Part shown: in pieces, positions 33,401 through 44,800 of the stretch | Layout: every line of letters begins with the position of its first letter | Numbering within the stretch: position 1 is the stretch's first letter | The notes under the pieces: generated by a model | What the model was told of the DNA's origin: nothing | The model's input: the letters and a program-made list of their open reading frames with translations, nothing else | Database searches by the model: none | NCBI GenBank assembly: GCA_949316235.1 | Contig: OX438742.1 | Location: 35,532,853 to 35,596,852 of the forward strand | DNA: 64,000 bases | From: Oegoconia quadripuncta | Taxonomy: Eukaryota > Arthropoda > Insecta > Lepidoptera > Autostichidae | Direction of reading: 5' to 3' | Program-made: the position numbers and the translations under genes

Positions 33401-35091
33401 GACCAATAAATGTATGCTGTGTCTATGTTTAATTTAATATTTACTTGTTTCTATAATTTCAGGCCAGATTTAAAGCAGAACTACAGACGCACCGCGGGAA
33501 GAACCACAGCGTAGTGCACGTGCAAGAGGGTGATAGGGTCCGGTCCCGCTTTACAAACGTCGATGACTCCCCTATGTCCAAGTTATCGCGAAGGATAGGC
33601 CTGATGATACGGAGATACCCAATCATTAGGATTTTTATAATTGTTTATATGGTAAGGTGGCATTTTATTCAAACAAGCTCAAACTCAAAAGTATCAATGT
33701 AAATAACGAAAGGTTTACACAACGGATGTCGCGGGTTCAATTCCCACTGAGGTATATTTTCAGTTCTCGGTTTAGGATGGGAGGGAGTTTACAAATGTTC
33801 ACCTGGCCCTGCTACCTCCATCTTAACTAAGTCTACAGCCAAGCAACAATACTGGAAGCATTATTGTGTACCGGCACAGAAAACATAATAGTAATACCCG
33901 GCTGTTACAAATACTTAAGACACCCCGGTAAATTAGGGACTCCGTAAAATCATGGTATTTAGCTAAATTTGTCACAGGATAAGCTCCTTAATAGCTATAA
34001 GACGAGACTTAGTCGCGCTGGCATCTGATGGAATATATAAGGTTCCATTAAGATTGGATTCAGATAGTTTGCGCTGACCCAAATGGTACAACGGGTCTGA
34101 CTTTCCCATTATCTATATAGTACCATGTCACGATGACACAAAACACACTATATCCAAGGGAACTGGAAAAATAAAATCATCATCCAGCATACAGTTGATT
34201 ACTTTTGTTAATAACAAGAAAGCCATTGGATATTATTAAATAAATAAAATAATGATATTTTGAACCGTTAACTAAATATTTATAAGCATGATGCATGCAT
34301 GAGCAAGATGAATCACTCGGGAATAAATGTTCGTATTCATCATACAAAAAATTATGCCTAGCGATATTCGTAACGGCAACGGTTGATTTCGAAGGCGGGT
34401 TAACGACTCAATACACCAATTGGTCGTAAATTTGAATTCGACGACCGGTTGGTCTAGTGGATAGTGACCCTGTCAGCGAAACCAACGGTTGCGGGTTCGG
34501 ATCCCGCAACGGGTAAAGGTTTGTGTGACAAATACGAATATTTCTTTCTGCGTCATGGATGTTTATACAAATATTTATGTATGTTTATCTCTTATTTAGT
34601 ATCCTTAGTCCAAGCTTTGCTTAGTTTGATACTAGATGATTGGTATAAATAAATAAATATTTCGGACACTTACACCAATCATCTAGTCCCAAACTAAGCA
34701 AAGCTTGTGCTATGGATACAAGATAAACGGATAAACATACATAAATATTTATATAAATATCCAAGACTCGGGAATAAATGTTGGTATTCATCACACAAAC
34801 ATTTACCCCTCGCGGGATTCGAACCCGCAACCGTTGGTTTCGCTGATAGGGTCACTATCCACTACACCAATCGGTCGTCGTGGTATAAGTGTCCGAAATA
34901 AAAAAAATGTCTATACTAGTGGACCTAATTGTACCATAATTGGTTACTCAATCTCTCAATTCATATTGCATTATCCAGATATGTACAATACGACCTTTAT
35001 ATTTCAGATCTGCCTTCACTTTTGGGTCCTCACCGTCCTGTTCACAAGTACTCCCGAAACATACGTAACACGACCCTCCTATCAACTATGA
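23989..35091 (+). CDS. Golgin84: Golgin84 (GOLGA5 orthologue), complete 8-exon gene
   Basis: Golgin-84 is a Golgi-anchored coiled-coil tether that captures intra-Golgi vesicles and helps maintain Golgi ribbons. Joining 23989-24400, 24721-24906, 27021-27234, 30064-30339, 30809-31001, 31564-31845, 33463-33651 and 35008-35091 gives 1836 nt (611 aa plus stop) in consistent phase. The N-terminus MSWFADIAGKAENLLKNFDE matches the family start MSWF-DLAGKAE-LL. Residues 20-140 form a basic, Ser/Pro-rich head. Residues about 155-530 are coiled coil. LSRRIGLMIRRYPIIRIFII and the following helix to about residue 600 form the C-terminal membrane anchor, the most conserved part of the family. The tail TSTPETYVTRPSYQL matches the metazoan TYTPEMH end. 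Human protein 731 aa, so the coil is shorter here. Confidence 0.95.
24721..24906 (+). CDS. Golgin84: Golgin84 coding exon 2
   Basis: It encodes the beginning of the coiled coil: NLIYRMENLEVENAMLKNEL. Acceptor TTCTAG. The donor GTACAA at 24907 was preferred over the GTAACA ten bases later because only the former keeps the next exon open. Confidence 0.88.
25730..26400 (+). pseudogene. RTE-type LINE reverse transcriptase relic
   Basis: Located in Golgin84 intron 2. Frame-shifted pieces keep RTE RT text: YEKAFNLFNTC near 25740, RQWLKTKVFSQCVLRVTIYG near 26170 (the KVFNQCVLP-MTYG motif) and ISKLKWQWAEHIT near 26305. Stops and shifts show it is dead. Confidence 0.7.
27021..27234 (+). CDS. Golgin84: Golgin84 coding exon 3
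   Basis: Coiled-coil segment ELSQTNLKLENTEVENDRIK. The acceptor is a CAGCAG tandem, so the exon may start at 27018 (one extra Ala) or 27021. The donor is GTGGGT; the GTATAC four bases later gives the wrong phase. Confidence 0.85.
27793..28085 (+). mobile_element. SINE family E, longest copy
   Basis: The tRNA-like head contains GTGCCTCAGCGGTTGAAAC and a B-box-like GATTTCGATTCCC. The 3' part (GGGCCAGCGTAGTGGACAGG ... CCCTGCAGTGAGATG) resembles the 3' end of RTE LINEs, suggesting the partner LINE that mobilised it. Confidence 0.65.
28365..28515 (-). repeat. SINE E copy, inverted
   Basis: TTTCTCAGGCATGCAGGTTT through AACTCACTGGTACATGGCCT to GCACCTCCCAAATTGGGA, inverted with respect to the copy 280 bp upstream. 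Confidence 0.6.
28608..28695. mobile_element. TTAA-flanked hairpin element, about 80 bp
   Basis: TTAA at both ends, with inverted arms ACACGTTCCGGGACACATC and GATGTGGCCCGGAAAGTGT. The TTAA flanks are typical of piggyBac-type MITEs. A relative lies at 53444-53526. Confidence 0.5.
28700..30063. other. Golgin84 intron 3, remainder
   Basis: AT-rich sequence with no recognised repeat or exon-like segment. Confidence 0.35.
30064..30339 (+). CDS. Golgin84: Golgin84 coding exon 4
   Basis: Coiled coil with KRLEKDWETYKHRVKSMLGA and KDKEIKALQEGL, matching the family's YKQKATRILQSKEKLI segment. Acceptor TTTTCAG, donor GTAAGT. Confidence 0.93.
30809..31001 (+). CDS. Golgin84: Golgin84 coding exon 5
   Basis: Coiled coil with REVLSEAITRVRGECEDMKQ, locally GC-rich compared with its surroundings. 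Acceptor TTCAG, donor GTTGAC, ends in phase 0. Confidence 0.91.
31564..31845 (+). CDS. Golgin84: Golgin84 coding exon 6
   Basis: It encodes ELKSIQIETGQTIASLRTAL and LTQKLIVKQGKIDSLLADNN, equivalent to the human LTETLIQKQTMLESLSTEKN segment. Exactly 94 codons in phase 0. Acceptor TTACAG, donor GTGAGG. Confidence 0.94.
32051..32315 (-). mobile_element. SINE family B, full-length copy
   Basis: AATAAATA tail at the left, CAGCGCCATCTAGTTCCACA, GATACCAGATGGTTGATATA, and the reversed tRNA-like head GCGGGATTCGAACCCGCAAC at the right. Located in Golgin84 intron 6. Other copies are at 1385, 58005 and 63190. Confidence 0.75.
33171..33398 (-). pseudogene. 3' end of a LINE ORF2 (CR1/Jockey-like)
   Basis: An open minus-strand frame reads AVRIYNHLPNEFKNKIGKIF and ends DKGYYSVSEFLRDK and a stop. 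This layout (R-YN-LP-E-K ... F-K ... YYSV-EFL) is typical of the C-terminus of non-LTR retrotransposon ORF2. It is truncated 5' and lies antisense in Golgin84 intron 6. Confidence 0.65.
33463..33651 (+). CDS. Golgin84: Golgin84 coding exon 7
   Basis: It carries the highly conserved juxtamembrane SKLSRRIGLMIRRYPIIRIF and the first half of the membrane anchor. Phase 0 on both sides. Acceptor TTTCAG, donor GTAAGG. Confidence 0.95.
33722..33930 (+). repeat. SINE D copy, degraded
   Basis: GTCGCGGGTTCAATTCCCAC (B box) followed by the SINE D body (AGTCTACAGCCAAGCAACAA). Located in Golgin84 intron 7. Confidence 0.55.
34268..34433 (-). repeat. SINE A copy, strongly diverged
   Basis: CTCGGGAATAAATGTTCGTA followed by a degenerate head ending CACCAATTGGTCGTAAAT. 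Confidence 0.5.
34441..34655 (+). mobile_element. SINE family A, plus-strand copy
   Basis: The tRNA-like head GTTGGTCTAGTGGATAGTGA carries an A box, and GGTTCGGATCC is the B box. The body contains CCAAGCTTTGCTTAGTTTGA and the 3' end is an AAATAAATA tail. It forms an inverted pair with the next copy. Confidence 0.78.
34656..34880 (-). mobile_element. SINE family A, minus-strand copy
   Basis: CCAATCATCTAGTCCCAAAC at the left and reversed head CGCGGGATTCGAACCCGCAA at the right. It abuts the plus-strand copy tail to tail. Confidence 0.78.
35008..35091 (+). CDS. Golgin84: Golgin84 coding exon 8 (terminal)
   Basis: The second half of the membrane helix and the short lumenal tail: ICLHFWVLTVLFTSTPETYV, ending SYQL and a TGA stop. 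Acceptor TTTCAG. Confidence 0.95.
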   Translation: MCLHFWVLTVLFTSTPETYVTRPSYQL

Positions 35092-35267
35092 ACTCACGTT
35101 TGATTAACATATATGATTATAAGATTTTTAAAAACCAAAATAATGTATATTAAGTTTCAATGACTTATTTAACCATTGACTAGAGCGACGCCGCCTGCAT
35201 ACCAAGTGTTTGCTGAGTATAATGGGCTCAAACTACAATAACATATGTTATGAAATCGCCAAAAAAT

Positions 35268-35273
35268 AATAAA
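35268..35273 (+). other. candidate Golgin84 poly(A) signal
   Basis: AATAAA about 180 nt after the Golgin84 stop, in an A-rich stretch. It is the first clear match downstream. Confidence 0.5.
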
Positions 35274-35711
35274 AAATTATAATAATTTTATTTTTTTATA
35301 ATGTAAAATGAGTGAGATTATTCTTTAATTTATTAATAGGATCGTCTGTCTTTTCATAGGTTGCCAGTACATACATATTATTTATTAACAAATTAAGAAG
35401 TCTAATGTACATTTTTGTAAAGACGTGAATCTCGCTCGTCAATAAATTTGTTTAGTACCTTGTTAATTGGCCATCAGAAATACCCATCTAGGGTTATATT
35501 ACTTTTATCTCGACAAACTACAATTATGTTATAGTATAGTGCATTATATTGAAATTATTTTATGGACTCATTGAATTGTTATTTTTTTATTATTGTATAA
35601 TAATTTTGTTGTAAAACGTGGGCATATTAAATTACTATTATGTATTTAACTACCATGACCTATATTTTTATTTATGCCAATTAATCAATATATCCAATAT
35701 AGCGTGCCTTT

Positions 35712-35800
35712 TTGAATAAAAAAATTAAACTACCTATACCAATAACTTCTATTTCACTTACCATGTCCAATTTTTTTTCTTTACGGTTAAAAACTCAGTA
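35712..35800. repeat. fragment of the MITE at 52520
   Basis: TTAAACTACCTATACCAATA, CTATTTCACTTACC and TTTTCTTTACGG match one terminal arm of that element. Confidence 0.5.
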
Positions 35801-36005
35801 TACCCCGAAAAACATTATAATTTTGACGTATCACGAAAAACCTAGCAGTTTGATTATTTTAATTAGTATAGTATATTTTAAATACTATAATAAAATAAGA
35901 GCAGGGTGAATAGGCATCTCTGAGATCGCGTGCTTCGCCTTCGGCCACATCGTCACTTCCCATCAGGTGAAATTGTGGTCCAAAGCGTATCCAGTTACCA
36001 TAAAA

Positions 36006-38190
36006 AAAAATACGCAGAGACATGAATATCAGAAACTGTGAAGGTACTAGACTATACCTACCCCCTCGTCTTCCGTAGTTCAATTGGATGTCCCATTGAC
36101 GGGACTATGGAAAAAATAATTTAACTGTAGACCCATTTGCTTATGGGACCACCGATAATAGTTTTTAATTCACTATCGTTTTTCTATGATACCATTAATA
36201 GAGACGTAACTAATATGAAAAGAAATATAACTCAAATAAAATTTTTTACTGAAATAAAACGTGTCCGTTTGGATTGAGGAGCCACTCCAGATTTTGAAGG
36301 GCAGCTATCACCCTTATTTAGTAGCCATGCAGATAATTTTGTAGCCCAGATTGTGGTGGTGGAACGTAAGCGGTATGATATGTCGGTGATTTTACAAAAA
36401 GTACTGGATAGATAGAAACTATAGTTTTGTTGGTCTGTCGCTATTTGCGCTAGCATTTTAGAATTCTATTTATTATTCCTTAGATTCTATTTAGCAAGAA
36501 TTTAGCGATGACCTGTTTAGTGACATTAGGGAAGGTCAATGTCCAGTATTGGGTTAGTCGCGGTGTTGGCTGGGGGGTTTACATGAGTCGAGTCCAGTTC
36601 CAACGGCTATGAATCTAAGTTCTGAGTTACAGGTGCTGGGTGTGGTGAGTCTCAGTTCCTAATAGACTTAGAATACTATAGTTAGTAGTAAATCTAAGTC
36701 AAAGAATTTATTTATCGTCAATTGTAAGTATACATTGGAATTTATTTAGGCTGTTGTGAATAATGATTCAACAGTTTAATTCTAAAATCGTTAATCAAAC
36801 TACCGATGGGGATGAGGATGTGGTTATAGTTCTAGTAGTGGCTGTTTATGTATTCTATAGTAGTAATCAACTAGACCCAGAGCGCCGAGGCGATTGTAAG
36901 AATTTTCAAAAGTTGTCTTTTTCACGGCTGGCGAAAGGAGACCAGATTCAGTAGGGATTTACCAAATGCGAATAACTGATTGGCCCGATTTCAGAATCCC
37001 CGTTGGACATCCAAAATAAAAAAAAAAACAAATTATTTTTGGTAAGCCATCAAGGGATAAATGTAAATAAAAAGATAAGCCGTTGCTGTGAGATGAGTAT
37101 ATATGTTCTGTAATGTTTCATTAAGAGACTCTTAAACACAAAGTCATGCGGTTCCCGCTAACAACTTCTCACGAGCTGGGTAAACCCATAGCCAGTCCCG
37201 ATTTGTCTTATTTAATCTGGGTCGTGCGCAGTTATTTGTTTATCGAACCCTCTTGGAAGTTTTTTTCCCTGTATGATCGGAAACCACATATTGAGCAAGA
37301 CACATTTTTCCTTATTTGTGTACTTAGATCTGTTTTTTTTACGGTTAAGTATATACACCGTGACTTTTTTCAATTAAAATGGTGGTTTTTCTAAATCTAA
37401 AGGAGTTGATCAGATTGCAACTTTTGATAGCGGTCAAGAGGTACAACGTTAACTATGTATTCGCTAATTCCGTTTGTGATTTTGCCCTTCCTTTATTACT
37501 AGCTATACTATTAAAACTTAATACCTAGCACTTACCAATTTCCTTAAAAATGATACCTGTAGAAATTAAATATTTGAACGTACCTATTTGATTTCGTCAA
37601 TGCAAGACGCACCTTTGGAGATGATTACATTTTGTCTAGGCCGTTGCCTAAAGGAATATTTATTCAGTGTACGAATTAAGGTCGGTATCGTAGTCGGGCA
37701 CGGGAAGTATTACGTTCGTTTAAGTTTATATTTCATATGTTTCTGACCACCCCATTTGGGATGAAAGTCGTGATATGGTGTAGGTAAGTAGGTACATTGA
37801 GAAGCATACTTCTTGAGTAACATCCTCTCGCCCTATAAGCTAAAGTAAACCGGATGATGCAAGTAGCTAGGGACTCTCACTCACCTTATCGAATCGGGGC
37901 TAGGTCATTCCTTCGGAGTAATAACTTCTGGCCTCTATTCACCTGACCGCGGAATTTATTAGGGTTCTATTCCTCAAAAGGAACTCTTCTACTATACTAT
38001 TTTGCAAAAGAAACTAAGGATCACTTAGTTGTCTGTTGATCAAGACCCTTTTACTCGGGAACGCATAGAGGTATCGAGTTTAAATTAATATCAAATACTT
38101 AGGTCTACTGTAGTTATAACTTCTAACGAGTATAAAACTAATACCTATTATAAATGTGAAAGTTAGGATATTTGTTCAACCGTAAATAAA
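36006..38190. other. intergenic, nothing recognised
   Basis: No splice-consistent coding segment or clear repeat was found. The open frames here are short and without motifs. Confidence 0.4.
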
Positions 38191-38197
38191 ATGAGCT

Positions 38198-38390
38198 CGT
38201 CTCTTCCCGTGGGTGTCGTAAAAGGCGACTAAGGGAGTTTCCACCAAAAACATCTATAGAATTGCACGTTTTAACGGCGATGGGCTCGCGAAACATGGTT
38301 GTTGTTTCAAGCATTAAACTCGATACGAACACCCTAACACTACTGTTTGGGATATCTCTGACCATCCCAGTTGGGATAAAGGTCGCAACG
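38198..38390 (+). repeat. LINE 3' region (family F)
   Basis: TCTTCCCGTGGGTGTCGTAA, GACTAAGGGAGTTTCCACC and GGGATATCTCTGACCATCCC match 8398 and 60762. Confidence 0.55.
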
Positions 38391-39458
38391 AAAAGGTAAT
38401 GTGCCCCTAATAATTACGAAGAAAAATCTATCTAATAAATCGTACCTACTTAACTATAGGCTCTGGTTAGGGAAATATGTAGTTTTCACCATACAATATT
38501 ATTGTGTAGCGTTATTGATATGAACTGTGGCAGTGAACTGTGGAATCCTGTGGAGTGCTGTGAAGCTGTGGCCTCGTGTAGGTTACTGCGGCGAGAGGTC
38601 CCTTTGCTTTGATATCTTGATTAATCACTACCGTCCTGCGCTATACTTACGTCCTCCGATAACCTGGAAGCGGTTACGCCTCGCAGTGGACTTAGGAGCT
38701 CCAGAAACATAAATAATCTTCTAAATCTTTGTTCATAAAACTGCGTCTTTAAAATACCTATCACTAAAAAACAAGTTAGGCGCAGCAGGACCTGAATCGT
38801 TTAAGACTTAGCATAGCGCGGGAATCGAAACCGGAACTATTAACGGGTTATATGTCATTCACACATACTTATAATATGTCGGGCTAACCATCATCCTGCC
38901 CATACTATTGTACAATGGACTGCAGATCACACGTACCTAACCCTTCAACCTGTGGACCGCCCGCGCGTTCATGGACTCGCTACCTTACGGCAGCTTCCTT
39001 TATACTGGCAGTGTTACTCTTGACGTACGGTCGACTGCACCGAAAGGTTCATCACTATACCGATCTGTATTTACTATGTGTAATCGGTTGCTTATTTGAA
39101 TAAATCTAATTTAATAATTATTCCTGACCGCTAGTCAAGTAACATAGCGATTTCATTGATAGGATATGATAGAAAAATACTTTAATTTCGACGCGTCGAA
39201 TTCAGTAGGCAACGTGGCCCGAATGCTTGTTATTTCACATCGTTAATACCCCAACTATGATCAATTCTGTGCTGCCGTCATCACTTACTCTCGAGCAGAA
39301 ATGGAAATGTGAGGACGTAATGATGACGATTTGCAATTAAAATGATGTTGCCAAAACTACTTCTACATTTCTATATTTTAGAAAAACTAATATACCTAAA
39401 TAAAAAAAATAATAATAAACCTCGTGGAAATTTTGGCAGCATTAACATTATACCTAAA
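38391..39458. other. intergenic, nothing recognised
   Basis: Open frames at 38527-38712 and 38915-39103 show no known domain. The second has one hydrophobic stretch, but nothing supports expression. Confidence 0.35.
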
Positions 39459-39685
39459 TATTTCAGACACTTACATCAATCATTTGACCCAAACTAAGCA
39501 AAGCTTGTAGGACTATGATACTAGATAACGGATACCTAAATATACATAAATATTTATATAAACATGCATGATTCAGGAATAAATGCTCGTATTCATCACA
39601 CAAACATTTACCCCCCGCGGATTTCCAACCAGCAACCGTTCTTTTCGCTGACAGGGTCACTATCCACTACACCAATCAGTCGCAA
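39459..39685 (-). mobile_element. SINE family A copy
   Basis: CACTTACATCAATCATTTGA at the left, GCTGACAGGGTCACTATCCA and CACCAATCAGTCGC at the right, as in 34656. Confidence 0.7.
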
Positions 39686-40237
39686 TGCTTTGATAAAAAA
39701 AAAATGGTAAGTATATAATTTTGCACAAATGCACTACGTTTTTATAAAGCTCCATTGAACTATTTTAGTATCAGAGAGTCATCGGAAATGGTGTGCCCGC
39801 CCCATCAATTATTATAAATAAATATATTAGTATTTATTATTGTAATATGCATTATTCTTATCTACGGTAATGTGGTCATTAGTGGAACGTAGGTAAATAG
39901 AGACTAAATACAAACATTTTATACAAGGAAACGGTGTGTATTGATTGCGGATGCGGATTGCAGTAAACCGCCAGTAAATCAGGCACTGAGGTAACGGCAT
40001 CTAGTAGATTCGATGGCAGGGCCTGAGTCTCATATCACTCGAGATTTCACTGTCCATAGACATTGATTGTCATAATTTTCACACTTGATAACTTGTGCAC
40101 ATCTGTCGATGACTATTGACATGGAAACCACCCGGGGGGGGGAAATGGCCCCTTATCGACTTCGTCAGACCTTGGACGCACTTTTCCAATTTTCATTTCA
40201 CATATCAGTGAAATGTGACGACCGACGAAATTTTGAC

Positions 40238-40410
40238 GACCAATTGGTTTGGTGGATAGATCATAGGTATGCCTTCGAAATCAAGGCAATCCAAGGGGTA
40301 ATGTTTGTATGAAGAATACAAACAGTTTTGACATTAATGTACGTTTATCCGTTATCTAGTATCCATCCATACCACAGGCTTTGCTCAGTTTGGGACTAGA
40401 TAATTGGTGT
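40238..40410 (+). repeat. SINE A copy, degraded
   Basis: CGACCAATTGGTTTGGTGGA head and GCTTTGCTCAGTTTGGGACT body, with most of the B-box region lost. Confidence 0.55.
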
Positions 40411-40989
40411 TAGTTTCCAGAAAAAAAAAAAAAAATAATTACATTATAGATACCTAATGGCACATTAGGTAAGGCATAAAATATGACAGGTATGTAGACT
40501 TTTGTGCAAGACACGCCCTGCAAAATAGCGAAATAAGTTAGAATTATTTTAGCATGTTTATACTTCCATGTAGGTCGTGTTTTCCGTCAGAGTAGAATAT
40601 AACCAATCCATATCTTCCTTTATGTCGTACATATATCTGGAATTAATACCATAGTAAGCTACTGGCGTGTCCTGGGGAGTGTCAAGGATATAACAGTGAA
40701 CTGTTATGTGCTATTGAGGATGTTGTGTAGACCTCTAGGTCCTTCATCAGTATAACTAAACATCACGTTTTGCGGTTGAACGAGACTGTTTTTCCCAGAA
40801 TAAACCGCATGCATCTTCAAAATATTGTTAGGTACTTTGATTTCCAGGGATACCTAACTTTAAGGATACCGCCTCGAGTGTTGACTTTCTAATTTGGTAT
40901 ATTACAAAACCCATATCGAGAAGTTAATGGGATTTGGTTCTAGTGATACTTATGCGAGACATCCCTAAACAAATATACCTATTATCTTA

Positions 40990-41220
40990 CTAGTTTTCCG
41001 GCTGCGGCTTTCCCTGCGTGGAATTATTTCATCGCGGAGTAATATTTATACGTTATCCCTAGGGATTTTTTACTGGGATCAAAGAATATCTTCGAGGAGA
41101 TTTTCTACTTGTGTGTCAAATTTCAGCTAAATCTAGCTAGTCGTTCGCTGTATTAGAGCAACGACAAACTTCCGCATTTAGAATATTACTCGTATTTGAC
41201 TGGATGGATTGGAATTTATG
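40990..41220 (+). repeat. copy of the repeat seen at 18196
   Basis: GGCTGCGGCTTTCCCTGCGT opens the element. TGTCAAATTTCAGCTAAATC corresponds to the shared 'ACCAAATTTCATCC' segment. Diverged. Confidence 0.4.
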
Positions 41221-41823
41221 TTGAATTGGATAGATGTTGGATTGGATTGCAGTTAGGTAGTTGGATGGTTTATTTAAGAAAAATAAACTGTAAACACATT
41301 GCAATACAAGCCATATTTCCGTGTAGATACCATGGTAGAATGAACTTTATTGCACTATCGTCATAGTGGAACGTTAAGTATCATTTTTCTTAGATGCAAA
41401 CATATGTTTGATCAGCCTAACCGCCTTGCTGACTGTACATCCCATGTTATAGGTATTATATACTACAATACCTATTGATATGTGTAATATAATGCTGGTG
41501 TAGTATAATCATCAGAGATTTTTATATATTGAAATTCTACGCTGCGAACACCATTCGATAATGAACCGGTCGCTGGGGTAAACCTTCCTCTAGTCAATAT
41601 TTAGTTGGGCTTTATTCTCTGTGAAGACCGCACGTTCTCTGACAAACTATAATGAACGTAAATTAACTCAAAAAGAGAGGACTAGCATAATAATAGTGTT
41701 AATTAGACAAATGGTCCTAACTTGTAAAGTATTATTGATTAAATGTCCCAACCACGTACGACACTCTGATTTACCTTGAACTAAGTTTTTATTTAGAGGT
41801 TTTTCCTTGTTTTACAAGTCAAG

Positions 41824-41857
41824 ATGTCTCTGAGGCTGTACTTTATACTTTTTGTTG
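41824..41857 (+). CDS. serpin 1 exon 1 (signal peptide)
   Basis: It encodes MSLRLYFILFV with donor GTGAGT in phase 1. The start is chosen because it gives a signal peptide that splices in frame to exon 2, as in the neighbouring serpin. Confidence 0.82.
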
Positions 41858-44800
41858 GTGAGTACCTACAATTTTGAATAAGGTTTATACTGTGAGAATT
41901 CTTATCTAATGGTAATGTAATCGCTAATATAATGCGGTTGACTCATATTAATTGGTCCATTATGATTGATTAAAAGTTACGTTTTAGTTTCCAATATTTA
42001 GTTTATGTAGGTAATATTATGTACCAATTTTTAAACTAAACTAAATTTTTTCTTGTCCGAGCGTTTACAAATATTATTAATCAGCCAGTAATCAAATTAT
42101 TTATCATATTAGCATGTAATTACGTACTTAAGCGGTAATGACAAACATTAAATAAATAATGGAAATAATAGAAATTCTTACTAGATATAGGTACCTATCA
42201 TGCGGAGCTTGTGTATAGAGACTGCAGAGGCTATCAAGAGGTCAATCAAAAGGTTAACGCGCTTGAACGGGATAGACTTAATGTTCTTAATTATTTATTA
42301 GGTATGTATATAATTGTGTTAGACCTTGCGATACAAAAACTGCAACTTTAGAGGCAAAATTACCTATTATGTCTGGGCCATTACCAGTGGAGATTAGATA
42401 CAGGTTTTCCCAATACTAACCTAATGACATAATAAATAATTATTGACTTGCGGAAAGTCCCACCTATGCAATAACAAACAACCAATTTCCGTTTCCCGTA
42501 GTCAATAGATTCAACCGGTTAGAGATACCTACCTAAACCATTTGATACAGGTAAGAATATAATGTTTTCTGGTCGTGACCAGTTGGAAGAGGTCTGCATT
42601 CAGGAACGTCTCGTGATCTTGAACAGGTCATCCCTCCACTACAACTTACTAATACTCGGCTTTGTTAGTTCTTCTACGAATTTTTTCTTTCTTGATTCGA
42701 TCTCGTAGTGCTGATCCCGCAATTCAGTCCCATAAGTCTACTTGGTTACAACTTGGCCCAAAAGCGTGGTGAACTTCTTACTCCATAAGTAAAATTGATA
42801 ATTCTAACTGTTCTAAAATCTTTAGGATAAAGTGTAGACAGTGTAATGGAACAATGTAGTTTTAATTCATCATCCATACAATTCTTCCTTATAAACTTCC
42901 CTCCTTTCATGATTCAGTTTGGTGTGCTAATAATGGTACGCTATTGAGCGGCAAGAATCTAAACACGAATGGTTAAAGGGGGTTGAGCAAATAACAAACA
43001 TTTTCTGGCGCTTCCAAATCTACAAACGCTATCGCTTCACCACTCTCTTCATATCAGTTTATTTGTTTACGAGATATTGCAAACAGTTGACACCCAATCA
43101 AGTGACATAGGTGTGGAGTACCCATTTGTAGTTATGGAAAGGTCACCAAGCATTTGTAAATAATAGGCTTCACGTAAACGCAATGGAGCGTGGGGTACCG
43201 GTAGTCTTGTGTTGATTATATCGATACGAATATGATTGTATTCGGTTTTTTATTCTATTTTATATTATAGATGTATTTTAATTAGATTGTATATTATAGA
43301 TGGGAAATTTTAGGTTAAATATATATATTTATAGGTACCTATATTTATACCTCGTAGGACTAACAAACATTTCGGTAATTTCGGTAAGCCCTGCTTTTAG
43401 CTATGGGCAATGTAATTATTCGCTATTCTAATATTGTCAGGTTATGTTACTTCTTTCATGTCTTGTGTTACAGCTCAAGTGGGTTTAGGAGCGAACATTT
43501 CAATCGATGAGGAGACACTGCATAATGTGTTCGGGTATCCCCAGCAAGCACTGGAGCCAGCAGCTGGAGCGGCCGGTGGTGCGCAAGCCGCCGCAGTCAC
43601 TCCCACCAACGGGACGTTGGTCGATCCCGATTACTGGGACTCCACCGATGATTACACCCCGGCCACTGCCGACTACGATAAATTCGACTGGACACTTACC
43701 AAGGTGATATATAGGACAATAAAATAAAACAAAGTAACTTTAGCGAATCCAAGCCTTGTCATCGCTATGTGAAAATCGGTATATGACGTCACTGTCATTC
43801 CATAGTTGAAGGTAAAACTCGAAAAGTCATTAGAATTTAAACTGGTTTAAAAAATATATGTTCTTAAATTTTGTTTTATGCTTAACAACGCATAAAAAGC
43901 GCCCGTGACGATAAAATTAGTTATTTTGTGCAACATATATTATTAATAATTGGTGCTAATACTCTCTGTTCGTTCGTTGTTGAATCGTTGACTAATACAT
44001 ATATTTGCCAAAGATAAATAAGTTGATCTGCTTAAATACACCATAATATTTTATTGGTTTTGTGGTCGTACGTGTCTTCTTGTTGTACCTACACGTTCAA
44101 CAAAACGACTTTTCGATAGATAATAACTAGGTAGGTACAAATGTACCTATTGTTCTAAATTTTCAATTTAGAAAATCCCCGATAACATTGTTGACAATGA
44201 ATTATATTGTCCAAGTAGACCCAGACCGAAAGAAGGTGCTAAAAATATCTTAACGAAAAAGGGCATAATTGATTTCAGTCAGCTTTACGCTGCTCCACGA
44301 AATCGCTTACTTTCCTATGCACTACGCTGCGACATTCAGGACGTTGTGCCAAACCTTCTCATCGAAAGCAGCGATTAGTGGGCATTTGAAAACCAATTCC
44401 AAATTCTTCTGAAAACGATCGGCGACATCTTTGAAAACGACGGAAGGAAATGCTTATTAGTAACTTCATAATAAAATAACTATTTTTTCCTTTATACAAT
44501 CTTGTTCGAACGACCATAGGCATCAATAGATATGCGATACGAACTACTCGAAAATAAGTGTCATACGTTTTCTTGGTAACTCTTAAGCCGCAAATAAACT
44601 ATTCATGTACCGATCGTTAGAGGAGGAATTACTCGAAAATAATTTGTCATACGTCTTCCTCGTAACTCTTAGGCCAAAAATAAACGAATAAGCACATACT
44701 GATTGCTGAAGTAACATAAAGTATATAAAATTAATTATTATATAACAGTGTTCTTATTTGTTCTAACCTAAAAGTTTTGAGTGCAAGATTAGATACACAA

